From Cyclaneusma minus (taxonomy: Eukaryota; Ascomycota; Leotiomycetes; Marthamycetales; Marthamycetaceae): 64,000 nt of DNA. The stretch is taken from assembly GCA_037179335.1 (NCBI GenBank), contig JAKZHN010000021.1, positions 434,001 to 498,000 on the forward strand, read 5' to 3'. Below the pieces are notes generated by a model. The model made no database searches and was not told the DNA's origin. It saw only the letters and a program-made list of their open reading frames with translations. Shown here one piece after another: positions 11,792-25,000 of the stretch. Positions within the stretch are counted from its first letter, which is position 1; each line of letters starts with the position of its first letter. Position numbers and translations under genes: made by a program.

Positions 11792-13063
11792 TTATTCCAT
11801 CTGGAATAGATGAATCTCGACATCCTCCTTCTTGGCAGCTCCCAAGACGCCCATCTCCATACTCCACTTCTCAGTCTCCCTCTCGACAAAACCTTCATCC
11901 CGCATCAGGTCGAAGAAACATGCCTCGCTTTCGTGCCTCTTCTTCAAGGCTACCAGCACAACGGGATCCCTTGTCTCCTCGCCGGCCTCCGCCTTCGAAT
12001 CCGCGCTCGATCCAGTTGACTTCTCGTCTTGCTTCCCGCCTTCCGGTTTTCGACCCCTTCCTTTGCCTCGCACCACCGTGCCTAGCATCTTCACCAGAGC
12101 AGGTATGGCATCGACGTTATAAGTGCAGTCTGCTACCACGATGAGATCCCATACCTCCGACCGCACCGCTTCGCCTGGTTCTTTCTCCCAGTCCAACACT
12201 TCGAAAGAGACCTTGCTACTGGCGATGGCCTTATTCGTGCGCTCGGCCAGGAGTCTCTTGGTACGCTCTCGAGTGTCCAAATGAAGCTTGATATTATCTC
12301 GCAGCAGCTCCTCAGCCTCTGGCAGATCAGTGAGAAGGACCGTTGACGAGGGATACTTGACCGCAAATGTCAGGCCAACCACGCCCGTTCCAGCACCGAG
12401 CTCGAGGATCTTGGGATGGCGGCGCTTGAGCACAGCTGAGAGGATGTTTTGATTGGGAGAGGGGGGTTTAATGGGATCGCAGAGATGGCAGAGATGGCCG
12501 GCGAGTACAATTCCAGCATCCCATACATGCCTCGCAATACTTTCCCCCATTTCTTCCCAAACGCGGATATTGGCATGTCCGTATAAGGTCCTCAGCGTTC
12601 GTTGACATCTCTTTTCAGTTTCCTCCCCCTGTCTCCCACTTAATGGGGCACTCGTTATGTCCATAACTGTTCCGTCAATCTGGCAATCCTGGCGGGCCGC
12701 GTCCCTCACCGATCCCAGGCCATGTAAGTTTTTCGCCTGTACAATGACCATCATTGGCCAGTTCTTCCCAATAGTTATCTCCTGTTTTCTCTTCTTGCTC
12801 CTATCTTGACGCATAGCTTCCTTGCTCTTTCCTGTCTGTGCTATGTTTAGGACAATATCTAGACTTCTCATACCCTGTTCCCACTTGAAATCTTGACAGA
12901 ACAGCTGCTCAATTCCCTGATCTGGGTTGAACGGGGCCATCGAGGCGCGGATATCCAAGTCATGCCAGAGGAAAGACTCCCCAAGATCAGTCGTGATGGT
13001 GATCTTGGTACGAACCTCATTTCCAACCAGTTTAGGAGGCTTCAGGAAGCGAATGTAGTGCAT
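11792..13063 (-). CDS. Methyltransferase-16 family (METTL21-like) SAM-dependent methyltransferase
   Basis: A single 423-codon exon starts at the ATG at 13063. The C-terminal half shows the SAM-binding core: motif I ILELGAGTGVVGL (residues 219-231), the post-I acidic loop LLTDLPEA (243-250), LDWEKE (290-295) and ADCTYNVDAIPALVKML (311-327). This is the order found in fungal Methyltransf_16 proteins, many annotated as nicotinamide N-methyltransferase but related to protein-lysine methyltransferases. A Lys/Gly-rich, Ser-rich insert lies at about 330-375. The first 150 residues do not resemble the domain and could be a fungal extension. Substrate cannot be deduced. It is probably cytosolic, as no targeting signal is seen. 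It is convergent with the small gene at 10786-11262. Confidence 0.85.
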   Translation of the reverse strand: MHYIRFLKPPKLVGNEVRTKITITTDLGESFLWHDLDIRASMAPFNPDQGIEQLFCQDFKWEQGMRSLDIVLNIAQTGKSKEAMRQDRSKKRKQEITIGKNWPMMVIVQAKNLHGLGSVRDAARQDCQIDGTVMDITSAPLSGRQGEETEKRCQRTLRTLYGHANIRVWEEMGESIARHVWDAGIVLAGHLCHLCDPIKPPSPNQNILSAVLKRRHPKILELGAGTGVVGLTFAVKYPSSTVLLTDLPEAEELLRDNIKLHLDTRERTKRLLAERTNKAIASSKVSFEVLDWEKEPGEAVRSEVWDLIVVADCTYNVDAIPALVKMLGTVVRGKGRGRKPEGGKQDEKSTGSSADSKAEAGEETRDPVVLVALKKRHESEACFFDLMRDEGFVERETEKWSMEMGVLGAAKKEDVEIHLFQME

Positions 13064-16000
13064 GATGGAAGTCGTCGCTGTCCTACTGGCGATCAGCTAA
13101 GTGTGACGTACGGAGCTATCCCCGTCGCTTTTCGTCCGATCTGGAGCAGAACATAAGGCTCGGACTCCGTGTGGTGGATGCTGAATGTGGCTGAGCTAGC
13201 AGAAGAGAACGGTGTTCGTATACCCGAATACCGAACCTGGAGTCGTCTTTCGGAACCCGAGTTCAGTGGTACTGACGGATTAGAGACCGCGCTGAGTTGG
13301 GATCCTCGGCTCGATCCGAGAGACTTGGAGACTAGCTCACCGGTTCCGATCTAGCAATGTCTAGACGATGCGATTGTGAAGCTCGAGTCCTGGCCTCCCA
13401 GATCTCCGGTACCTGCGTCGGTGTGCCAGCTATCGCACTGCTACTAGTCGCGAATCCTCCACTTCCGAGTAGCTTAGGCTTTGGGATGGGGACTAGTTGC
13501 TGAAAGACCCTGATGTCTCTCGATCCCTACCTTCACGCCTTCACAGCATCCAGATCATGCAGGTCCACGTGGGTGTGATTGGTCAATTGGGGAACAGTGA
13601 CAGCTTAGGCACGAGGCTAGCACGTGGTGATGAGGGATATGCAGGACAACCCATTCCACTGGTGCATGCGTTCTTATTTTCTTGTGTGGTCGTCCCGATC
13701 CCACGAGGCTGGATCTGGGTCTTCACCTTTTCCACCGTCCTGTTCACAAGATCGGCACTTCGCATTCGACGGGACGCAAAGTCTGGATCCGTTTGAGGGA
13801 CTGCCGCCTGTGGGAATACACACGGCTTGAAGCTTGACGGCTAATGCAGTGAGACAGGACTGTTCGGTGAAGCTGATGGATCCTAGAGTCACGGCTGAGG
13901 ACTTTTGTTTGCTTGAAGGAACTTCGCAGTTCGCATTTGGTGCCATCGCCAAAAAATGGGATTGCAGGTCTTGGCATCACAAGCGCGTGCTGATGTCAGC
14001 AGCCATGAACCTTTCTGTTCCTCTCCAGACCTTCTCTACTCCAGCAGCTGAAATGATTCGGTTCTCATCCCCACAAATGCAGTATCAAGACTCAGAAGAA
14101 TAAGCCGCAGAATGCCGTTCAGTTTCGCTTCATCCTCAGCCTCGCCCCGAAGACGCCCCCGAAGCGAAAGGGAAGAAGCCACAAACATTGAAGTCTATGC
14201 GACTGTCTTCCAAGTTCTAGCCCCATTCTCCAGATCCCATCCCTCCGAAACCTCAAAATCAAGCATCAACACACCAGCTTGCCTCTTAGCACGAACCTCC
14301 GAGTCAGAAATCGCTCAGCCTTCAGCCGGAAGAGCCCTGAGCGTCGCGCCCTTCAACGTACCACCCACCCCTCACGCTATTCCCGCACGACATCAATTCC
14401 TTCAGATTTCTCCAAGAACATCTGGACCGCAAAGAACTCTTATTGAGACTTCGAAGCTCTTTGCAGAAGTAGACTTTCTCGACCGCGCCAGACAACCCAG
14501 GACCCCCATGGATCTTCATCCCCGCATGATTTTGCAATCCGCCTACCCCTGAACTTCCATAACTCTGTTCTGATTGACTTTCTCACCTTGTAGCGGCAGA
14601 ACTCAGATGATGGAACCCTAGCGGGCCGAAAGAGCATAGCGTTGAACCTTCGTATCAATACCACGCTGTAGGTTCGATACTAACATGAATAATCACACTA
14701 CAGGAAAATAGTTTCAGAACCAAGCAGGATCCGTGGCGGATGGTGTCGCATGACAAATACAAATCCCAGGCCCCAGGCTTGGAGGCTTGAGGTCCCAGCT
14801 GCTGTACCGCGTATGGCCCTCTTCCTCGGTACAATTCTGCAAATACAGAGTGATCAGCGCCGTTCATGCAAGTCACCACATGGAGTCCTCAATTCCCATG
14901 TGTCTCTTCTGCGGTATCACAAAGCCAAAATATCACACACATTCCTGCCTTACCACCACCATCTCCGCGTCTCATTCTCAAGAATGCACTAGGAACCACA
15001 ACGTTATGCACGAGATTGAAACACGAGAATAGCACGCCGGTGGCACACTCCTCATGCACGGAGTATTTATAAAAATGGCACCGAGACGGATTGCAGCAAT
15101 GTAACGACGCGATGGAAATGCAACAACGGCACGGGTTGCAAGCGTGCAAGTCTGGAAGTAATGCTGGGGCAATGAAGGCTACATGCACACTCCCCTGATC
15201 CTGAAGGACAGTGTTACCACAAGAAGAGCGATGTGGGAGAGGTTGTGGTTGAATGGAGAAATACGGTACCAGAGTATGGAAGAGAACGTGCCAACGAGCG
15301 GGACGCCGGCTGGGCGCGTGGGCATGATGTGCTTGTGCGGCACAGCGTTCTCCTCTCAGATCAATGTCACTATCCCAGGGTTCCTTCACTCACCTACTAG
15401 TCTGTCTCTCCTCAACCTGACCATCTATCCGTCAATTCCTCAACATGAAATCTTAGCCTTCAAACGCCCTGCGCTGCCTAGTTTCAATCCCACCCCAATT
15501 CTCGCCCCTGACTAGACCAGGGAGGGGTGTCCGTAGAATACATGTACCTTATGGATAGTTACATCACATCACATCCCCTACATATCATGATATCCAAATC
15601 TGTTGGTAAACCAACATACGCCCACGCGGGGGCGGGGAAGGAACGGGCGGGCGGGCGGCGCGGCCCCCAGTGCAAACCCAGCGCCCTCCCCAAGGCGTCC
15701 GGGCCTTCCATGCGGCCACCTCACGATCGTCGATATCCGTCCCCGTCTGCAAAGCGCGCAAAGCAGGGCGTATTCCGCACAATCTGTTAGTAATTCGCTA
15801 CTTGCAGAACAGCCTGGACGGGCCAGTAATCTTGTGCCTCAAGTCTGTTATGCATAATCACGGCACAGTACTGTCGACTACATGTCATTGCGGGGCTACA
15901 GCCTACGAGAATGCCTTAAAATGCCTGGAGTTTTGGATACGGATAGATGAAAATTGGGTGCGTGTACACAGTACTGGTTGGGCATCGCGCGTTGGCTAAG

Positions 16001-16199
16001 GCTGGGAGCGGAATTCGTGGTGAGCATTGTGTGGTTTAGCCGCAGAAAGGCTACGAGCGGGGTGCGTCTTGGAGCCGCAAGGCGATCTTGAGGTAGTGGG
16101 CATTGAATAGCCAGGGCCCGGGGATTGGGTTCGGTGAATTGGGAATACATGTGGGTGTGCTTCGCTGGCTTCATGGGATGCTGAAAAGGGACGACGAGT
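13064..16199. other. Intergenic, no supported gene
   Basis: About 3.1 kb. An ATG-started frame at 14112-14552 (146 codons, Ser/Arg/Pro-rich) has no recognisable domain and is not called. A GC-rich patch lies at 15620-15760. The sequence close to the gap (from about 16195) is of doubtful quality. Confidence 0.45.
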
Positions 16200-16712
16200 G
16201 GGGGGGGGGGGGGGGGGGGGGGTGCTTGTTTTTTTTTTGGTTTGTTGCCCCACCCCACGAAGGGGGGGCGGCGGCGCACCAGACATTGTTGAAGATGTGC
16301 GTCCAAGATGGGGTNNNNNNNNNNNNNNNNNNNNNNNNNNNNNNNNNNNNNNNNNNNNNNNNNNNNNNNNNNNNNNNNNNNNNNNNNNNNNNNNNNNNNN
16401 NNNNNNNNNNNNNNNNNNNNNNNNNNNNNNNNNNNNNNNNNNNNNNNNNNNNNNNNNNNNNNNNNNNNNNNNNNNNNNNNNNNNNNNNNNNNNNNNNNNN
16501 NNNNNNNNNNNNNNNNNNNNNNNNNNNNNNNNNNNNNNNNNNNNNNNNNNNNNNNNNNNNNNNNNNNNNNNNNNNNNNNNNNNNNNNNNNNNNNNNNNNN
16601 NNNNNNNNNNNNNNNNNNNNNNNNNNNNNNNNNNNNNNNNNNNNNNNNNNNNNNNNNNNNNNNNNNNNNNNNNNNNNNNNNNNNNNNNNNNNNNNNNNNC
16701 CCCCCCCCCCCG

Positions 16713-16788
<76 letters not shown>
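16200..16788. other. Assembly gap flanked by poly-G and poly-C
   Basis: A 23-base G run (16200-16222) is followed by odd T- and G-rich sequence, 385 N (16315-16699), and an 88-base C run with a single G (16700-16788). GAGCCGCAAGGCGA occurs on both sides (about 16073 and 16811). The frames across it read as poly-Gly or poly-Pro and are artefacts. Confidence 0.9.
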
Positions 16789-17785
16789 ACCTGTGTTTCT
16801 TTGGCGTTTGAGCCGCAAGGCGACGATGGGGCGACGGCGAGGCAGCAGACTTTGAGCCTCTTGGGCATCGATGAGGGCTTAGGATTCGGTTTGGGGCGAA
16901 ATGGGCTTTTGTGAGTCATGGGGTTGAGTATGAGTCTATCGGTGGCGAGAAAGACTACGCAAGCTCGATGAGCCTCAAGACCTATCGCTCACACTTCCAA
17001 CTCATCGAGAGTCAGATTCAAGTATCATCAGGGCACGGGGTGAGGTATGAACATGAATGGTTGCAAAGTGTAGGTAGTTTCTGTCGATTCCGCTAGAAAA
17101 AAGACGAGCCTCGCCGTGATGTACTATGAAGGGTATAATCTAAGAGACCCCGCGCCAGCACAAATTAGAGACTATGATTACAAGAATTCGCCTTGATAAA
17201 TAAACACCATGCTTTGCGTGATCTCCGCCGTTTCTCCGTGCTGTGCAAAATGATGTCGTCGCGATGCAAGAAACAAGTTCGAAATGTCGAAATGTCAGGA
17301 GAGCGCCGCCCATCCGTATGAAACGAACACTGGTATCTGCGACCCGCGTAAGAAATTGTATCCGGAGCGCCCAGCGTGCTGCGAAAATTCAAGAATGCTG
17401 TATTCCTCCGAAGAACTTTTTTATTCGCTTCTGACGTGACCATATCGCCTCCATATCATATGTGGTCCATATCACCATCTTGCTAATCCATTCCCATGTG
17501 CCGTCGGTATGAAGCCTAGGGCAGATGAGTCTTGCTTTTGGGGTTGCCCCGCTCGTGTAGTAGTATCGAAGAAAACGTTTCCCGTTTGTCCGTATCGTAC
17601 ATTCGACCGCCCAGAAAGGAAAGAACGAAATTGCGAGGAACTAGTCGCCGGGGTATCATCGAATCGATCGTTGTCAAAAATAAATCTGGAACTGTAAGGA
17701 AAGAAGACTAGGAAATCGTCCTCCATATCTCTCGTTCGTGTCTAGTAGGTTCGTGTCTGGCAGATGCCATTGGTGCGTCCCGCAT
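16789..17785. other. Intergenic, 3' flank of the 17786 gene
   Basis: No credible frame. It contains the presumed 3' UTR of the minus-strand gene ending at 17786. Confidence 0.4.
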
Positions 17786-19033
17786 CTAGGCGTAGGGACG
17801 GCGGAGGATCTCTTCGCAGTTGACGTCGAAGCGTAGATTCCAGAGCCGTGTACTGGCCATGAACTTCTCCGTGTTCTCAAGCTGTCTGTCACGGCCAAAG
17901 ATCGAATCCACAAACTCGGTTCCGGCGTTCTTGCCCAGCTGGGGAGTGTCCTTGCCGTTCTTCTTGCCCGCCTTCAACATTGGCCTCTCGCAGGCCTTCA
18001 ACAGCTTCTGCAGCTTGTCCGTCAATCTTTCTCCTGATTCTATAAAATCGTCCACCATCTCTCTGTTCTCTGCCGATCGAATCCTAGGCATGCACTCTTC
18101 TGCCCGCTTTATCTTTCCTGCCAGTTGAATGAGGAGCAACCAGAGCTCGCCTGCAACGTCGGAGATTGGTGTCGAAGGACCGTGGTGGTAGACTGTCCAG
18201 TCGTAGATCCACTTGCCTAGCGAGTTGGCATCAAAGACACTTCCAAGCAACATGATCGGCTCCTCAGTCGGATCCCAATTCTTCAACGAATAGCCTGGGG
18301 GAATGTGGCATCTTCTGGCATCTGCTTCGGTAGCTTTTGGCGGTGGTGGGGTGCTGGTAGACTTCTTGTGCGAACTCGACGGTCGATGGTGTGCTTGAGC
18401 AGTCGCTGGTCGCTGCGGCATGGAATAATGCGGAGATGTATAGGATTGGCGACGCGAATGCGATCGACGAGGGATGTCCTGTTCGTAGCGTAGAGGCTCG
18501 GAGTCAATGATGATGGGTGTCCCGTCTCTGTCATAAGTGAAGGTTTGGCCCTGAGAGGAGTAAAGATGATCAGTTCCACGCCCACGATAGTTGCAAGTTG
18601 ACTTCCTCGGCCGTTCGGCTCGGAGAACATAGTATTGGCCTTCGTAGTAGATGACCTCGTCTTCGTCGGACTCCTCATAAGAGGTTCGATACGATTGAGA
18701 AGGGCGCGCTTTTGGTGCCGACCACGACGATGAATGACGGCGCGAAGGTTTTGACGTCTTGCGCTCTTTTGCACTCACATATTCGGCGTTGCCAGAAGGC
18801 GACGAGTATTTGGTGGAGTAGTGACCATTACTCGAGTAGCGCGGACTGGGGTAGTTGGTCGGTCGCGGGGAGGAAAAGTAGTCGGTACTTTGGTGCCGGG
18901 AGTGCATCCTGGGAGGGGGAGACATTCCAGGTCGTGGAGTGGTAGAGTAGTATCCGTGGGCTCCTTGTGGCGAGGGCGATGCGCTCGTGAATGCAGCATA
19001 GAAGCTCGTGGGTGGCGGCGTGCGGTAGTCCAT
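17786..19033 (-). CDS. Fungal low-complexity protein with conserved C-terminal domain (gp1-like annotation)
   Basis: A 415-residue single exon starts at the ATG at 19033. The first 230 residues are rich in Ser, Pro, Tyr, Arg and His and presumably disordered. An acidic-aromatic patch (EESDEDEVIYYEGQYYVL, about residues 119-136) lies within. The last 170 residues are folded-looking and begin at PPGYSLKNWDPTEEPIMLLG; GKWIYDWTVYHHGPS and GELWLLLIQLAGKIKRAEE follow. As I recall, this C-terminal block recurs in Pezizomycotina proteins often named 'vegetative cell wall protein gp1', a name taken from low-complexity matches and probably misleading. There is no signal peptide, so an intracellular role is more likely. 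Molecular function is unknown. Confidence 0.75.
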   Translation of the reverse strand: MDYRTPPPTSFYAAFTSASPSPQGAHGYYSTTPRPGMSPPPRMHSRHQSTDYFSSPRPTNYPSPRYSSNGHYSTKYSSPSGNAEYVSAKERKTSKPSRRHSSSWSAPKARPSQSYRTSYEESDEDEVIYYEGQYYVLRAERPRKSTCNYRGRGTDHLYSSQGQTFTYDRDGTPIIIDSEPLRYEQDIPRRSHSRRQSYTSPHYSMPQRPATAQAHHRPSSSHKKSTSTPPPPKATEADARRCHIPPGYSLKNWDPTEEPIMLLGSVFDANSLGKWIYDWTVYHHGPSTPISDVAGELWLLLIQLAGKIKRAEECMPRIRSAENREMVDDFIESGERLTDKLQKLLKACERPMLKAGKKNGKDTPQLGKNAGTEFVDSIFGRDRQLENTEKFMASTRLWNLRFDVNCEEILRRPYA

Positions 19034-22000
19034 CCTTTCTCTTACGATGTCTTCTCAAAGACACCCAAATGCCTGAAATCCTCCTATGTGTGGGGGTCCG
19101 TCTTGTTGTATATATGGGCGGAGTGGGTGGCTTTCACCTCGTCGAGATGTCTGGGGTATGGTCGGTTCGGAGGAGGTAAACTTGGTATCTGCCTTGACAC
19201 ATAGCAAAGACGATGACGGATCTCGACGTGGAATATTCTGGAACTGATCGGATCTAGCGACGAGATCCGAATTGGCGAGGCTGGATTGGACGGAGAGGCA
19301 GTGTTGATGCGCTTTGTAATGGGTGGTGGCAGTTGGGTTTGCAGACGCAAAATGGGAAGAAAGGAAGAGATGCGTGATTGGGGGGCTGGCCGTTGGTCAT
19401 ATACTTTCGGCGCAGCGCAGAAGGTAGCGTGGAAAAGGAAGTTAGTGTGAGCCGAAGGCCTTGGCGGCAGGGAAGTGCGTGCAATTGAGAAAAAACCGGC
19501 CCCAGCACTATTTGAGCCCCAGCGGGCCACTCTTAGGGCGCGACAGGGGGGGAGGTGTGGGCGAGTTGGGCCCTGTTGCTCACTTTAGGCCTTCACCCAA
19601 AGTCAGCGGTGGTGTCGTGTTGTGACTGATAAAGTCCACTGAGTCCCCTGCGCCACCATGTGCCATTGGCTGCGAACGAGGAATGCAGACGAACACCCTG
19701 GTCCGCGACTCAACTCACCGGGAGCGGTGATGTGCTGTTTTCAAATCAATTGTGGGCTGCCAAAACCCATCGCCTGATTATCATCCGTGAGCGGCGACGA
19801 CAGGAAAATTCGGCTTCGACAGCGAACGGTGGTGACGAGAAGGCACGGCGCAGTCGACAGAGGGAGTGGCGGTAGAAAGAGGCTCAGCGCGCACAGAGCA
19901 GTGGCTGCCGGGAGCGTTTTTCTAATTTCTCGGATCGATCCTCACCCTCGGGTCGCAGAGTTCGAAGTTGAGTGGCTGACGCCGTTGCTGGTATGAGCAG
20001 CGGCGTGGGTAAGCGAGATGATTCTGATATCCGTTGGAGCTATGTTGCTTTTTGCCTGCGACCGTGGCGGCGGCGGGGCCAGCGTGCTTGTCCCAAATCT
20101 TACCGGCGTCGTGTTAGGTATGTTACGGTCCAGCTGGAAAACTCTGATCGCGAAATTAGGATTGCCCGGATCACAACGCTGTGGACGTGCTTGAGGAGGA
20201 GGACGAGCCGACTGGAGGACCTGGCGACAGAGACTTGGGGAAAGGAGAGGCCAGCCAGCCACCGGTCTGTCGTCACAGTCCAGCCTCTGGAAGAAGGAAT
20301 TCAGAGAATAGGCGGAAGACGATAGGCGTGTCTTTGTATACAGCGCAGCGGGTACGATGGAGCCGCAAGCCTGTAATGACGAGCCTCTAGGGTAGTCTCC
20401 GGGGCTTGCGAGTATTCTGGGAAGCCGAACACCTGCGCCGGCCTGGACGATCCGGGGATCAAATCAGTCGTGGGATCTCGGCCTTTACCAAAGGAGACTC
20501 GATGGATCCGTGCTGGCGCCGGCTACCTGCAGAGCGGCTGGCCAAAATCGTGACGGAGCTGCAGTCGCGGATGCACATGTATTTGTAGGATCAAGTGTCA
20601 TAGAAGCGGTTTGTGTGACGTGGGTCAGAGTGGAGACTGGAATCGCTAGGTATGTGGTTGTTGGATGGGACTGTGGGAACATGAAGGGATTCAGCTCTAC
20701 GTCCTGTATGCGTACGATGCTGCAGGTCAAAACGATGTGGGTAGAACTGCACGACGTGTGTGGTATTCTATTTGGTAGCTGAGGCTGATGATATGGTATA
20801 TAACCAGGTATGACCATCTCACGGCTGAACGCCCAGCTGATTCAAGTGAAGAACGGGAAGCTGTCCAGTAGAATCCTCTATCTGATGCTATATACCTAAT
20901 ATCTGGCGATAGCTGCGTCAATTCGGGGAGCCAGACGAAGAGGGCCTCATTGGGCCTGCATTGGTCCATGTCTCCTGGCTCTCCCCTCCACGTTGTTTGG
21001 TGAAGTGGGTGTGCTCGTCGGCCAATGAGGGCGCATTTTGTCGCGGATTGGGGGTCGTCTGACTGTTTTTCAATCTTCATCGACGACTGTCTCTCCGGAC
21101 TCTCCCCACCACGCAACTGCTCGGCATTGGCCACGAAAGTATATTCGGCTTTTCTAGGAATGTCATTCCTCACTCCTCACGCTTCTTCATAGCCGCAGCC
21201 GCCGAGTTCAAGACACATGATAACGACACCATACTTTTGAGAGAAAAGAAGCCGAGAGCCTTGGTACATCGTGGTTCCTTGTGCGAGGTGAAGCCAACAC
21301 CATCTATTCGTGGTCACATTGGCCTCCATCTCGGGCAATCACACTTGTCACCTCGAACACAACGAATGTTTGTCCTCTTTTAGCCGCCATATCAAGCCTC
21401 CTAACCCGCCGTCCGCGATATGGGCTGGCTTCTTTAAGCCTCATCCCACGCCTCGGACCTCCCTTCTTCTTCGACTAGCGATCCTGGACCTCCGGGCAAA
21501 ACCTATGTTCTCGTCCCGAATATGAATTTGATGTTCTCCCGGCGGGTTATTGAAGCTTCCTGTCCGAGTCGAGTCTCTTCGAATTATTGAAGCCACGTCC
21601 GCCAGTCTAACGTCCAAGTTATCGTTCTGCAAAGCAAGTTCCCAAGTCACGGACGGGTACAGAAAACCTCATACAACAATTAGGCTGGTGCTTCTCCGTC
21701 AAGACATCCTAATTACTCCCATGCCCTTTGCCCCTGGCCGCTGAGTCTTTGTATAACCACACTGTCCAAAATCCAAGTCGCCAGTGTCGCACTGCTGCCG
21801 CACATCATTTAGATGGCCTGTCACCAATACCAACCGCGGTACCTCGCTGCATTCAGCTGAAAAAGCGGCCGAAGGATCATGAGGAAACCACCGTCTAAGC
21901 CAATCGATAGGCTGGAGTGCTGTGCAGCCACGGCAGTTTACTTGTACCTCTCCAAATATCTTGCCTTTCAGCAGAGTGACTGGATGCCTTCCTGCTGTGC

Positions 22001-25000
22001 GAATACAAACAGAAGCTGGCTTCTTTGGCTTTCGCTGTCTGGACCGCAACGGAGTACTGCTGCCGCCCTGGCGCTTCAGTACATTGATAGTGTAAACTGT
22101 AAAGTGCCGACACCAATACTGCACGAGAGTTCGATAAAATCATGCCAACGATTCCGTGGATGTGGTTCTTCCTCTCGGTCTCACCAGAAAAACTATAGGT
22201 ACGATGCTGGCACACCAAGACGCTAGCTCTCGTGGCCCGTCCGCCCTTCGGCCCCGCTGCTGTCAATCATTGCATCGCAGGTCCCACTTGGGCGCTCCAG
22301 AAATAGCCATCGCGCTCACCGATCACGGATGCCCCTCGTAAATTTTTGAGGGGATTCCCATTTTGCAAAGTCGCGCCTGCCAGACTTGGATGGAGGCTCT
22401 TCTTCTGCAAGCTTGTCGACCGCGTGTTTTCCTCGTTTCTTTTCGCAAGCCACTCGATGTCGCGTCTGCCACCTCAAAGTGAAACAACAAATGCGGCTCA
22501 CACTGGACTCCGACATTCCCTGGTCGTCGCAATCAAAGTTGCCTGACCGTGCCGTCCCCTCATTTACGCTTTCGGGCCATTTCCTTCCTTGCAACCGCAC
22601 CCGCGCATCCTAAACTCTAAGCAAGGAGTGTCCGGAGGAGCGAAGAGGAACAGGCTGGTGAAAATTTTTCACCGACGAACTCTCGAGCTGCCAATGGCGG
22701 AGCGGAATCGTGGGTCAAACGCGAATGGCTTCAGCTCACCGTCTTCTCAACTTCTCCAAGCAAATCCTCTCAACGCTTCCTGACTCCTCTCCAGTCAGTC
22801 TCTGCCCCCAAAAAGATACACAAAATCCGTTCGAGTGGGGCAAGCCATGTGCGTGTCAACTGCAGGCTGACGATAAGGGCCATGCTTTTCTCTCGTCTGC
22901 ACTCTGCTGCCACCCCCATCTTGCGTTTCGCCCTCTTTTCTCCTAGTCGATTGAACTCAGGCCTTTCGCTTCTGATACGCTTTCTGCCTCGCAGGTGTTG
23001 GCAACGCTTCTGGTGGATGCATCTTGTCTTCCTTTCACTTTCCGTTCAGGCTCACCTGCATACATCAGATCCCTCTCCCAGCGCAAAATGATTCGCCGGG
23101 CCGACGACTTGCGTTTGTGTTCCCGCAGGCAGCCTACACCCCTGGGGAGCGGCCTTCTTCGTGGCCATCCATCTGTCCCCTGGAAGCAAAACGCACCGTC
23201 CCGTGTGCTTTGCATCGTTTGGGCCTGTGCGAGGCAGCTCGTGGCCTTGCAGCTGGGAAGCGCTGCCTTTCGCTTTTCATTTGTCGGCTGGACTTTGCCT
23301 ACGAAAATGGTTCTGCAATAGCGTCAATTTCGTCACCTTATGGTTGAGGACCAAGGCGTCGTCGCAAATGCAAACCCCCACTTAAATGCCCCTTCATACC
23401 TACCTACGTGTCGACCAGCAGTAGGACGCCATGCTTCTATACATGACGTTGGCGCACGGCGGAGTGTGTAGGTACATCCGCCCGCTGCAAATGTGCGGAG
23501 CTACTACTTACGGGTACTCCCTCTCGACAGTATTGAAGGGCTGGAACCTTCAGCTTCTGGCATCACATGGCATCGCGTAGGAGAATTGGGCGGAAAAGAT
23601 CTTCCTTTCTCGCCCTACTAAGCGCACGCTCTGTCTGCTGCTCCTCCGCCCGCTGATGATCTTGTCGCTTCACAAGTATCCCTCGGGAACTCACTCCAAC
23701 ACGATCACCACTGCCCAACTCACTGGCCGCCTCCCTTCCTGATTCGATTCGAAAGGCCCTTCTCTCACTCCCAAAACCCCCACGACGCAGCCCCTACGCC
23801 TTTGGGGCGTTCAAGCAAGCAGCCACGATAGTCAGCGATAAACCAGCGACATCTTCATCCACCCCTCCACCCCGCTATCCAAGAGCCCAGCACACCAGGA
23901 AATACGCCTTTCCGCCCCTCTTGTTTGTCGCATCGCAGGTCATCTGTTCGAGGTTCGTGCTTAGGGCTACACACAGCCAATCATCTGTGCGTATGTCTGT
24001 GACTGGCTAAAAACACGAATCCTTGCCCGTCCAACCGCTCTGCACGGCAGACTGTGCGTGCTTTCAGCCTCTCCGGTGCAACGTGATTGTTTTGGGAGAA
24101 TGATAGGCAGAACTTCCACATCATCGTTTGTCGCCCCGGCCGGTTCCTGCCATCGCCAAAAACTAGGTAGGTATTGCTGAATGAAGGGATGGCCAAACGC
24201 GTGTTCCTTGGAGCCTTCGCGCTGCCGAAGGTTGAGTCACAGGTTGCTGGTGACTTTGGGGGCTGTGTGTGGGACGGAACTTCGGTCTTCCCGATTGATC
24301 GATCCTTGATGTGTCACGTGCGGAGGCGATGATTCCAAAACACCAATCGTCATCAATCAGCATTGAGCAATCAAGTGAATTTCGCCACAATGTTGCTCTA
24401 CGGAAGGTCGAGTCATCCGTTCAAATGGCGAATATCGCCCCTTGGAAGCTCGAAGAAGGATTGAAAGGGAAATTTTGGCTCGACAGGAATATTGGACTTG
24501 GGATACAAATGTTAGGTAGCTAGGTAGGGTAGAAGATCCTTTGGTTATCGAAGTCCCAGCGGAGCCCAGCGGAGCCGCCCGGTTTGAGACATCTCGCTAT
24601 ACCTGGGCGATCTACCGCCGTCGGTCCAGCTGGTTATGTAGTAGGTTCCTGCATCCCACACGGCCCCAACCTGTGCCGTAAGTTGGCTATTTCCTATTCC
24701 ATCTTCTCTCCCGATCTTCCCTTCATTCAGTCTCAACACCACATGACCCTATGCGTATAACAACCTCTCTCCGGTTGCTTCAAAAGGATCGCAGCGATCG
24801 CATCATTGAGCTTAACTCCGACATTCCGCTGTTCCCAATGTCTCAGACCCTTTTGGGAAACAGGGACGAGCAAGACATGACTCATGTTCCTAGATATTTG
24901 TCTCCAATTCGGTATCTTGAAGTCTCGGCTTGCAACGGGACAGAGTGCTCGTGACAGAGGCTCAAATATGAACGATCGGTTGGGTTGCGAGGCAGTAGTT

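Noticed and set aside
14112..14552. 146-codon plus-strand frame rich in Ser, Arg and Pro
   Set aside because: It starts with ATG but has no recognisable domain or supporting context, and overlapping minus-strand frames are equally long. Kept out of the gene list.
15996..16919. Frames with poly-Gly or poly-Pro across the gap
   Set aside because: Produced by homopolymers and N; artefactual.
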